From the NCBI GenBank assembly GCA_029204225.1, contig CM055097.1:25885039-25949038 (forward strand): a DNA stretch of 64,000 nucleotides, in the 5' to 3' direction. Below are positions 52,001-61,640 of the stretch, piece after piece. The stretch comes from Diphasiastrum complanatum (lineage: Eukaryota > Streptophyta > Lycopodiopsida > Lycopodiales > Lycopodiaceae). The translations under genes and the position numbers were made by a program. The notes under the pieces were generated by a model. It did no database searches. It was given only the letters and a program-made list of their open reading frames with translations, and was not told where the DNA came from. The first letter of the stretch is position 1. The number at the start of each line of letters is the position of its first letter.

Positions 52001-53345
52001 TTCTAATTATATGGTGAGGTGGTGGATGCCCAAATTTGACACCGTCCTGATCCATTTCTTGAAAATGATAATCTTCCTAATATGAAGAGTAATGGTCCAA
52101 CGATTCTTCACTAGGAGATGACTTCCAAATCTTAGTATCATCCACTAACAGACATCAAGATAATAGATTTATTCAAATTAGTAGGTTGTCTCAAGGAAAC
52201 TAGGATATGGATTAACAAGAGCTTGATGAACCCTAAAACTGTTTTGTGGAACTGTAAGAACTTTCACTGATATGCCTAATGGAAAAGTTTGATAATTTCA
52301 TGCAATTGGCTTATCTGCAAGGGTTCCTATAGCTTTGGTTATGTCTGTAAGTGTTTTAAACCTTCATGATAGCCTAGATATTGTAATAAGTTAATTTTCT
52401 GTCTTCTGGAAGTTAGTAACTCTTGCAGAATTTATAGTAGCCTCTAAATGGTATTCAAAGATCAAGCAAAGGTTATGTGAAGGTTACTTGTGCAAAGGTT
52501 CAATGATGCGAGGGTTTATAACATTGACGAGCGTTCCTATAGTTCAAAATATGATTCAAAATCACTGGGAACCTTCACAAGGCTTTGTCGATGCACACTA
52601 ACCTTCGCAATGCTAATTAGAGATTGGAAACTGGGTAATGCATCTTTGATAGAGACGACGCAGGTTTTGATGGCAAAATGTTGTTGTGATTGATGTTAGC
52701 TAGAATTCTTTAACTTAAAATATTTAAATTCCACACAACTAGCCTTCACAGGGACTATATCGAGAGGTCCTCCTTGCAAGTTGGCAAAAATTAGTTCAAG
52801 AGGAACAATAACTTATTGCCTCTGATGGCAATTGGCACTCTTCTTCCTCCAAATTGTAGAAGCTCAACATTTTTTTTATTTTTTCTTTTCATTTTCTAGC
52901 TTTCAAAAGGATCTTAGCAATGTCTCACAGCCTTTCCTTCCCTACTGATCAATCATAAGTCATTAGAAACACTCTAAACTAACCAAAATCTAATCCTAAA
53001 CCACCAAAAATGCAATTCTACCACGACTATGCCACAACCAAGATGCCTAAATGCACACTAACCACCATACTCTCATCAAAAGATTGCTAACAAATTGAGA
53101 ACAGTGTCGAATGCTCCCTGACATTGGCACCAAACCTATAGTTGGCTTTCTCACCTACGTTCAAACTCTATTTTCTAGGTCCATATAATAGCAATGCAAA
53201 TAGGATAAAAAAGTAATTCTGCCTCTCCTATCATGCGGTAGTTTGTTCCCAGGGGACGAATGCCTATTCACAAGATGTTATGCAAGCTTTCAAATGAAAC
53301 CCTAGTCACTGCATTAATTCTAAACAATCCACAACTCAAGCTTAT

Positions 53346-53346
<1 letters not shown>
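52001..53346. other. No recognised gene
   Basis: This is AT-rich sequence with short frames only. I see no domain, LTR edge or splice-supported exon. Confidence 0.5.

Positions 53347-53406
<60 letters not shown>
53347..53406. repeat. (CT)n(AT)n compound microsatellite
   Basis: About 12 CT units run into about 17 AT units. LINE 3' sequence begins immediately after. Confidence 0.95.
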
Positions 53407-53408
<2 letters not shown>

Positions 53409-53580
53409 CTCTACTCCTGGCAGCTATATGGACAATTGGCAATTTGTAATTTATAGTTATGTTGTTCATTTCTCTTTTATGCATAGTTTTTTCTTGGAGA
53501 CGTTTATATACGCTCCCACGGTTTTCACTTGACATGTACTCCATTTGGTCTTATATGCCTTTTGGCATGGAAAAGACATT
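53407..53580 (+). mobile_element. LINE 3' end fragment (5'-truncated copy)
   Basis: The sequence from TTACTCTACTCCTGGCAGC matches the 3' UTR of LINE D (59924-60014), then TTGGAGACGTTTATA, CGCTCCCACGG and the hairpin ATGCC-tttt-GGCAT (53555-53568). Only about 200 bp of the LINE is present, as expected of severe 5' truncation. Confidence 0.85.
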
Positions 53581-53617
53581 AATGAAGCTTTTCTTTCTCT
53601 CTCTCTCTCTCTCTCTC
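53581..53617. repeat. (CTTT)/(CT)n LINE tail
   Basis: The tail of the preceding LINE fragment is followed directly by LINE copy B. Confidence 0.88.
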
Positions 53618-54694
53618 TAAAAGCTCTATGGTCCTATTCTTTAGTTAGCGGTGAGTTCAGAGTTTGAGACTAGAAGATTACATGCTTTGGGCTAGGCAAG
53701 ATTTAGAGCCCACTACTAAACTACTGACCATATCTTCACTCTTTGGGCTCTTATTGAGGAAGCTAGGCACAAGAAAAAAGGGTTTACTATGTTCTCGGGA
53801 AAGCCTTGACTCTATCCCGCGTTCCAACTTCCTTGCTCATCTAGAGGCTTCGTGATCTTGGTATCTTCGCGGACATTATCATGGCTGCGATGACACTTTA
53901 CAAGCGAGTTTTGGGTTGCTTTCGGCTTACAAAAGTAGTTGGATTGCCTACATGTCTTTGTTACTAGATGAGACTTGGGGTGTGAACATTATGAAGACCA
54001 ACGTTATGGTCTTCAATACACCTAGAGCTTTCATGGAGCAGGAGCTCATTTGTCAGTTACGATCTTTGCATGAAGTGGAGTCTGAGGAGCACTTCTCCTC
54101 CAAATGCCCTATCTACTACGAGAACTGAGGCAGATACTATTGTCTGTTTCACAACATGCCCACTACCTTACGATCACTTATAGCCTATGAGGACAGACCC
54201 TCGATGTGATGCACTTATGGTACGAGAGATGCTCTTACGATGACAGGATACAAGTCAGACAGCTCTGCAAAGTCAGTCTAGGTCTTCGCTCTAGATCACT
54301 TCTTTCTTCTCTACAACAAGACTATGACAGAATCCAGAGTCTCGACAATGATGATGACACACATATTCATAGAGACCAGAGACAATGCACCACTCAGATC
54401 CATGTTGCAATTAGAGTTATCCAACCTATCATGAGGAGACACTTCTCAAGTTCTCATCCTCCTAGATGAGGTCAAAGGCCTTAGGCTACCTAGTCCACCT
54501 CATGTTGCAACTCATATCACATCCTTCTACAGTTGGACATGATGATCAACTTTATTGTAATTAATGTTTTCTCGTTACTGTTTCGAAGACATTTCATACG
54601 CTCCCATTGATACCACATACTTGATATCTATTTTCTTGTCTTATATGCCTTTTGGCATGGAAAAGATGTTAATAAAGCCCTCTCTCTCTCTCTC
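53618..54694 (+). mobile_element. LINE copy B (5'-truncated, deleted)
   Basis: This copy begins in RT (words matching KLYG, ETRRLHALG, TDHIFTL.ALIEEARH) right after a (CT)n tract. It lacks the YADD region through an internal deletion near 53935, resumes with MKTNVMVFNTPRAFM, then jumps to LHEVESEEHFSSKCPIYYEN of the zinc motif and the basic tail. The 3' hairpin is at 54645-54658 and the tail TCTCTCTC at 54680-54694. Confidence 0.82.
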
Positions 54695-54820
54695 TTACTT
54701 TATCATTTGCTTTTCTTTACTCTTATGGAGACATTTCACACGCTCCTGTTGTATCACACATTTGATATGTACTTTTTCGTCTTATATGCCTATTGGCATG
54801 AAAAAGACATTAATAATAAT
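54695..54820 (+). mobile_element. LINE 3' end fragment (about 120 bp)
   Basis: A second 3' UTR copy (TTATGGAGACATTTCACACG, then hairpin ATGCC-tatt-GGCAT at 54786-54799) follows the (TC)n tail of copy B and ends in TAATAATAAT rather than CT repeats. Confidence 0.82.
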
Positions 54821-57800
54821 ATGCGTGGCAAGGGTTGCCACTATCGCCGCCGCTGCTACCTCCTCTGCCTCTGCTGCTCCAAAAATGCTTGCCGGTCCTC
54901 CAACTCAGTCATCGACTCCTACTGCTGGCCTCCTTCCTAAACCTACTGCAATCGGAACCCATCCCCTATACTCCATCAAAATCTACCGAACTATTCTGAT
55001 CTTGGCAAGAAGATCAGTTCAAAGCTAATTTCCAGAATATGAAACTAGAACTCTTGCAGTTGAAGGAAACGGTTGCCATGCTGATTACGGAAAGGAATAT
55101 GATGCAGTCCAAGATTACACATTTGGAGCAAACAATTGGCAACAAACAGATTTCAGCCGAGTCTACCACCACTATGATAAAAGCATTGGAACAAAAGATC
55201 GAGCAACAAAAGGAAGAAGCCCTTTCTTGGCATTGATAATAAAGCAAGGTACTAAAACTAGTGCTCCCACTACGTCAGTCATTTCAGCCACGATCCAGGA
55301 AGAGAAATCTCGGGAGCAAAAGGCTCTCAACATTAGGGTCAAAGGGATTCTAGACACGCAGGATGTTGTAGCAGAGGCCAAGCGCTTCTTGGATACTACA
55401 TTGGGACATCGGACAGATGTTTGGACATAGCGTGAAGGACTACTAGAGATACACACAGGTGGAGGAGAGGCATAAGGCCTTTCAGGAAGCCAGGGAGTCA
55501 AGCATACATATGCAGAGATGGACGATTGCGCCACTTTGATAGCGCTCGTGATGGTTCCCAAAGTTAGGGATTTGGGGTGCCCGGGGTTGGGAGCACCCCG
55601 GGGCCCCATCCACACCACCTTCGGATTGGAGTGTGGAATTGTGCTAGCATACACTCATCTTCTACTGCAGGGGACCTAGTTGACTTTATTACTGGCCGAG
55701 ATATATTATTCTTTATGGAGACACACACAAGCCCAGAGCGAGGACTTCCTTCTTTTCCTGGATATAGATGGGACTTCGTATTCCGACGAGAGACTAGATC
55801 TGCCAGTGGCCGTGGTTCAGGAGGGGTTGCATGTTTATAAAGGGAGTCTCTCCACTCGAGTCTTGACTTCATTAGACATGACGAGCATGCCCGCTATATA
55901 TGGACTCGTATTGTGGGCTAGGATATTGGTTTAGATAGAGATCTTTTTATTGCAGCATGTTATTTTCCACCAGAGTCTTCATCTTTTGCTGAGGGTATTG
56001 TATCTCCATACCAGGACCTGTCACCGAGTATTGTTGTTTTGTGGACTTCAGGAAAGTTTGATTCTGTGCCACGCTCCCCGCTCATTCACAGACTTCGTGA
56101 CCTTGGCTTCTCCACGGATATTGTTCTGGCAGTGATGGCACTTTATGAGAGGATCTTGGGATGTTTTTGACATGGTAGTGGCATCTCTGATCACATTTGG
56201 AGCACCATTGGAGTGAAACAAGGATGTTCTCTTTCATTGGTTTTTTTGGATTGTACATTGATGAGTTAGAGCGAGTCATCTCACAGTGAGGCGGAGTTGG
56301 CCGTGGACTTGGCACTATATTGCTATTCTCCTGAGTCGTTCATACGAATGATGTGGTACTAGTACCGAGACCAGAGAGGGATTACAGAGACAGCTGGATT
56401 GTTTACAGGGATTCTGTACCAGATGGGGATTGGGGGTGAACATTGCGAAGACCAAGGTTATGGTCTTCAACACTTCTCGAGCTTTCATGTAGCACCAGGA
56501 GTTCACTCTAGATAGATAGTCCTTATAGATAGTTTCCTCTTATACTTATTTGGGGATACTCTTCTTTGGTCCTACATGCGACAGGCAGCTATCACCCGAC
56601 TTGGGAAGAGGCATTCCTCCCTTGTTCAGCTGGAGCGATTCTGCTTCGAGAAGTCCATTCGAGATGCTCGCAGTAAGTGTAGACTTTTTGATACTGTTGT
56701 CACCCCCACAGCCTTATATGCAGCAGAGACACGGTGTACCGGTCTTCACTCATCACACTAAGCCAGCATTTTCCACGATTATAGGCCACCATGTTAGCTC
56801 GTATGATTCGGGCGAAGCCCTCGGTTCCACACGAGATAGCTCGAGTTCTATCTAGGCCAAACTTGGCATTTGCATTTATGAACAACATACTTGCATGGTA
56901 GCATATTTGTAGCAAGCCTAAAGTCAAGATGGATTATTTTTCCATTTCAACACTCCTCCTAAAAACAATCTATATTGACTTGAACATGGATCTTGGTGTT
57001 ATTCCAAGATTGGCTCTATGCTTGATGAAGGAACTTTTGCTCAAAGGTTTGGTGAGCATATCAGCAATACAAAATGATGTGTCGATGTGCTCCAAGTAGA
57101 TTTCCCCTCCAATGAGCTTCTCTCTCACGAAGTGATGTGCAACTTCGATATGTTTGCTCCTTGTGTTTTCCATTCCACCCATTCAGATAGATGCCGCTTT
57201 CTAGCTTATTGCATATTTTCAGAGAGTTCAGGCTCTGCCAGATGCAGATATGAGATATACACAGACAACACTTGCTTCCCCACACTCCCTTCATGACCAA
57301 GGCTACCGGCTATTATGGTTCTCTCAAGCATCCCACTTCCTCCTTGAGTCATTTGGTATCTCCATTACAAAGCTCCCCTCAGACATCAGTTGGCTATTGA
57401 GACTGGGAGGTTCCAGGGTACCCCGAGAGAGGAGCGGATATGTCAATTATGCTCCTTGGATGAGGTGGAGTCGGAGGAGCACTTTATCTTTAGGTGCCCA
57501 GTGTATTATGAGATTAGAGGGAGATACCACTGTTTGTTTCGCGACACGCCTGTCACCCTACGATCCCTCCTAGCCTATGAGGACTCCCGATGCGCTGCAC
57601 TCATGATACGAGAGATGTTCATACTGCGACATGATTTGTGACAGCCCAGTAGAGCCACATTTCTCAGCCTCAGATTACCTCTTTCTTCTCCAGGAGGAGA
57701 CAATGAGACCTAGTATCTGATGATGATGACGACTTACCTGCCCATAGAGACCGGAGACAGTGTCCCACTCATACTCATATTGTAGCATGAGCTACTTGAC

Positions 57801-58120
57801 CTATCACGAGGAGACTTCATCCTCCTCCTAGACGACGTCAGCGACCACCAGCGGTCCTTGCTGTAGCCCGTATTACATCTTTCTATAGCATCAGCAGGAC
57901 AGGATTGGACAATAGTGTCATACCTTATTCATGACATTTAGTCGTATATATGCTCCCACATGTTTCATATATCATCACATATATTTCAGTTCATAGTATT
58001 TAGATCTGTTATTTCTGTTATCGTTTTGGAGACGTTCAATACGCTCCCATTGTTACCACATACTTGACATGTACATGTACTAGTCTTATATGCCTTTTGG
58101 CATGGAAAAGACATTAATAA
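54821..58120 (+). mobile_element. LINE copy C, with Copia insertion
   Basis: ORF1 starts with an Ala/Ser/Pro-rich part, then the coiled coil at 55039 (LELLQLKETVAMLITERNMM, IEQQKEEALSW) and the later part (LNIRVKGILDTQDVVAEAKR). The endonuclease start (55577 on: GVWNCASIHSSSTAGDLVDF, FFMETHTS) is nearly identical in DNA to copy A from 40340 to 40684. A deletion joins it to the late RT (YCCFVDFRK at 56025, then LQRQLDCLQGFCTRWGL). After an inserted Copia fragment (56839-57216) the zinc-motif region follows (CQLCSLDEVESEEHFIFRC, intact Cys pair). The 3' hairpin is at 58090-58103. Confidence 0.85.
56839..57216 (-). pseudogene. Copia RNase H end and LTR fragment inside LINE C
   Basis: The minus strand encodes SKHIEVAHHFVREKLIGGEI, YLEHIDTSFCIADMLTKPLS and KSSFIKHRANLGI, then a stop: the typical end of Copia RNase H. 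It is followed by a purine tract (TTTTAGGAGGAG on the minus strand) and about 110 bp of LTR-like sequence starting TGTTGAAATGG. LINE sequence matching copies A and D flanks it on both sides, so it inserted into LINE C or recombined with it. Confidence 0.85.
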
Positions 58121-60020
58121 AGCGACCTTTCCATCCACCATGGTATGACGCGGAATGCCGATCCCTTCACCACTCTGTCCCACATGCTCGTTTCCACGCC
58201 CGCCATCTCCTCCGCTCCTCACGACAATTGTACAATCGTACACTTCGTCGCAAAAAACGTGCCTATGATGACTCCGAAGGTAACCGTCTTGCGAACATCC
58301 TTCTTAGCTCCTCCTCTGGTGCCTTTTGGCGTGAGTTTATCCCTCGTGCCCCACCCCCTCTACTGGACGATTTACATATCTGGACCGACTATGCTACCTA
58401 GCTTTACACTATACCCACTGATACACCCATCTCCATCTCTCCTCGACCTTCAGACTTCACCTTTTTCACCCCTAATCTGGTTCGGGCAGCAATCAAAAAG
58501 CTGAAAACCCACCGCACCAGGGACATTGAAGACCTTGAATCTGAGCTATTGATTCACGCCTCCGATACTCTTGCCCCTACCTTATCCACTCTCCTCGGGC
58601 CTTCATGCAGCGCCAGGAGCTTACCTTTGACGGACAGCCCCTAGAGGTGGTCTCTTCATACACTTACCTGGGTGTGCTCTTCTCTGGTCCTACCTTCAGT
58701 ATGAGACAGGCGACTACTTCTAGACTTGGGAAGGGCCACTCTTCCCTAGTCCAGCTGGAGAGATTCTGCTTCCGTAAGTCTATTCGAGATGCCCCGAGTA
58801 AGTGTAGACTGTTTGACACCATCGTCACCCCCTCAGCATTGTATGCAGAACAGATATGGTGTACAGGACTATCATCTTCACATTGGTCCAGCATTTCACG
58901 CCTATAGACCACCATGTTAGCTCGCATGATTCGAGCGAAGTCCTCGGTTCCACATGAGATCATCCTTGCGGAGTTTGCCACCCCCCCCTATTCAGATTGA
59001 GGCAGCCTTCCAGCTCATCACGTACATCCAGAGAGCTCAGGCACTTCTTGATACAGAGCAGCGGTATACACGGATTGCACTCATGTCCTCTCATCACCTT
59101 CAGACTCAGGGATACAGGCTATCATGGTTCTCTCAGGTATCACACTTCCTCATGGAAGTATTTGGTACCACTATCATTGATCTCCCTTTGGGTACACACC
59201 AGTACATTAGACGTTTTTTATACAAAGCATATCTCGACCGTATTTGGCGACATCAGCTGGGGGTTAAGCCTGACTACTACCGGACTCACTTTCTGGAGCA
59301 GGATGCCACTGGTCTTCCAGTTTTACCTCGCTATTTGTCCTCTGGGCTATCACACGGTCTCCGTTTCACTTTGGGACAGTTTAGAGTCTCCTCCCATCAG
59401 CTAGCCATTGAGACAGGTAGATTCCAGGGTACACCATGAGAGGATAGACTATGCCTACTATGTCCCCTTCATGAGATAGAGTCCGAGGAGCATTTCATCT
59501 TCAGATGCCCCATATATTATGAGATTAGAGGGAGATATCACTATCTATTCCGTGACATGCCTACTACACTCAGAGCACTGATTGGCTATGAGGACTCGTT
59601 GTGTCGCACTTATGCTACGAGAGATGGTCTTGCTGCGCCAGGATATGTACCAGTCAGCTAACCAGCCACATCCTAGCTCTCAGGCTCAGATTACATTCTT
59701 CTTCACCAGGAGACGGACACGGTCAAATGACGATGACGATGACATACCACCTCACCGATGTCAAAGACAGTGTATCACTCATAGTCATGCTGCAGTTCGC
59801 ACTTCACGCCATGTTACGAGAGCACACAGTTTTCACCCTCCTAGACGACGTCAGCGACGGTCCATGTTACCTCACGTTGCAGCTCGTATTACATCTTTCT
59901 TCAGCAGCAGCACTACATGATATTACTTTACTCCTGGCAGCTATATGAACAATTGGCAATTTGTAGTTTATAATTATGTTGTTCATTTCTCTTTTATGCA
60001 TAGTTTTTTCTTGGGAGCTG
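58121..60020 (+). mobile_element. LINE copy D (5'-truncated, RT core deleted)
   Basis: This copy starts in the endonuclease-RT linker (FHPPWYDAECRSLHHSVPHA, RRKKRAYDDSEGNRLANILL) just after the 3' end of copy C. It then loses the RT core: sequence goes from TLAPTLSTLL directly to RAFMQRQELTFDGQPLEVVS and SYTYLGVLFSGPTF, so the YADD site is absent. The post-RT part (IRRFLYKAYLDRIWRHQLGV, YYRTHFLEQDATGLPVLPRY) is the best preserved in the window. A basic tail ends at about 59920. The 3' UTR is cut off near 60014, before the hairpin. Confidence 0.85.
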
Positions 60021-60595
60021 GCGCCTCGTCTCTTCCCAACCCTTGCTGCATAGATGATGAGGAATGCCTCTCTCTAGGCTCACTTATGGACAATCCTCAA
60101 GCACCCCTTAACCCTGACCCATCCTAACATCGACATGAAACTCCATGCACAGTTGACACTTGCCACTTAGCAGTACCCTGCCACATAGGCAAGTGAGTAG
60201 GCTGGCATGTGTCACTCATACACTGGACCACATGTCCCAATGAGCATGTGACATGACATGTTTGACCGGTCAACCTTGACACGTGTCACTCATTCACTGG
60301 ACCAAGTGTCCTAGTGAGCATATGAAATGTGTCATGTTGACTACTCAACTCCTACTTTTTAGGAGGTCAATCTCGGATGGAAACTGGCAGATGGAAAGAA
60401 AGTGGACTCTCCTTATTAATGACCCAGTACCCTACACCAAAGCAACATGCAACTTAGAGGCTTAGAAGCTCAATGAACAGTTTTATTTACATTTCTGTTA
60501 CAAAGGTCACCACAGGCCGGTGACTTAGCCATTTCTGTATTCACAAAAAGTACATCAGTACATAAAACAATAAACAACCAGGACAAGGAGTGAAA
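60021..60595 (-). repeat. Probable 3' LTR of a minus-strand Ty3 element (left edge uncertain)
   Basis: On the minus strand a purine tract GAGGGGGGAAGGGA (60605-60618) is followed by TGTTACAGCTTTCAC, with the LTR edge at plus 60604. The segment has ACACGTGTCACTCATTCACTGGACCA-like words repeated at 60205-60235 and 60278-60305. The far end is not defined. Confidence 0.5.
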
Positions 60596-60908
60596 GCTGT
60601 AACATCCCTTCCCCCCTCATGTAACATTGTCCGCGATGGTGAAGCTAGGGTACTATACACGCAGACTGTGCGTGGTCTCCTAGGTAGCATCAGAAAGAGG
60701 CCTGCCATGCCAGGTGACCAAGTACTCACAGATCAGACGGTTGCGTAAACGCCACTCCCGCCTATCCAACACCCTCGCCGGCCCATGGGTTAATTCTCCC
60801 TGCTCCACGAATGCAAACAAACCATTAGACAACGAGTTATCACCATTATGTAAAACCCATTTCAATCTAGAAACATGAAATATAGGATGCACTTAACGAG
60901 TTTCAAGC

Positions 60909-61077
60909 TTAGTTGTAGCGGATCGCGATCTAGAAGGATCTCGTTCCGGATCATGCGTTCCGGATCGCGAGCGTCCCGGGACCAGAAATGTTGTCCCGGA
61001 ACGTGCTAGAAATTTCAAATTTTTTATGTAGGGCCTACTTCAGTAAGTAACTATCACATTCTAATTTCTACAAACTT

Positions 61078-61135
<58 letters not shown>

Positions 61136-61403
61136 TTGTAGAAAATGATTTAATGGTGGAAAATAACTTAATGGTAGAAAATCACTCAATGCTTCGAAAA
61201 TGGACAACAATGGTCTTGAAAATGATGGCAAACTTGATAAATGAACTGCTCTTGAAAAACCCTTCCATTTGATACCCATATTGGCATTAAAAAAATTTCA
61301 AGAAAAAAAAAAAAAAGCATTCCGGGAAACCCTAATGGGAAATCCAGGAACACGATCTGGAACGCGATCTGGAATGCGTTCCGAATCGTGGGCTGCAACT
61401 TTG
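60909..61403. mobile_element. 495-bp non-autonomous DNA transposon, 9-bp TSD (Mutator-like)
   Basis: The insert is bounded by a perfect 9 bp direct repeat GTTTCAAGC (60900-60908 and 61404-61412). Its ends are imperfect inverted repeats: TTAGTTGTAGCGGATCGCG at the left, against CAAAGTTGCAGCCCACGATT at the right read inward. Both are followed by GCGTTCC-GGATC/AGATC-type words. It encodes nothing, carries an (AG)26 tract, and splits an otherwise continuous Ty3 frame. Nine-base duplications are the mark of Mutator-like elements. The inverted repeats are weaker than usual, so the superfamily is inference. Confidence 0.75.
61081..61132. repeat. (AG)26 microsatellite
   Basis: This is a pure AG run of about 52 bases inside the 495 bp insert. 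Confidence 0.97.
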
Positions 61404-61640
61404 GTTTCAAGCAAACCAGACTTATAAGAAACATCACTAATTCTTTTAAGAACTTTCCAGGGTCAATAACGATGGGATAACTTGTAACATTTGTCCGTCT
61501 TAAGGGTCTTAGAGTCCTTGGGTACTTGGAGAAACACCATGTCTCCTGCCACTAACTCTCCAGGCGTGCAATGCTGTTCAGCATAAGACTTAGCTTGATC
61601 CATCGCTTGCCAAGTTGATTTCCATCACATTGCCAATCAG

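Larger units (their letters stand above)
60596..61640 (-). pseudogene. Ty3/gypsy integrase end remnant, split by an insert
   Basis: Minus strand: QAMDQAKSYAEQHCTPGELV, AGDMVFLQVPKDSKTLKTDK and CYKLSHRY (about 61460-61620) form the integrase C-terminus. After the insert at 60909-61403 the frame resumes with HPIFHVSRLKWVLHNGDNSL and RVLDRREWRLRNRLICEYLV with WHGRPLSDAT (60680-60892), a chromodomain-like end. Single stops interrupt both parts. It is followed by the purine tract and LTR at lower coordinates. Confidence 0.85.

Noticed and set aside
53260..53544. Frames across the (CT)n(AT)n tract
   Set aside because: Produced by the microsatellite, which encodes alternating Leu-Ser and Ile-Tyr.
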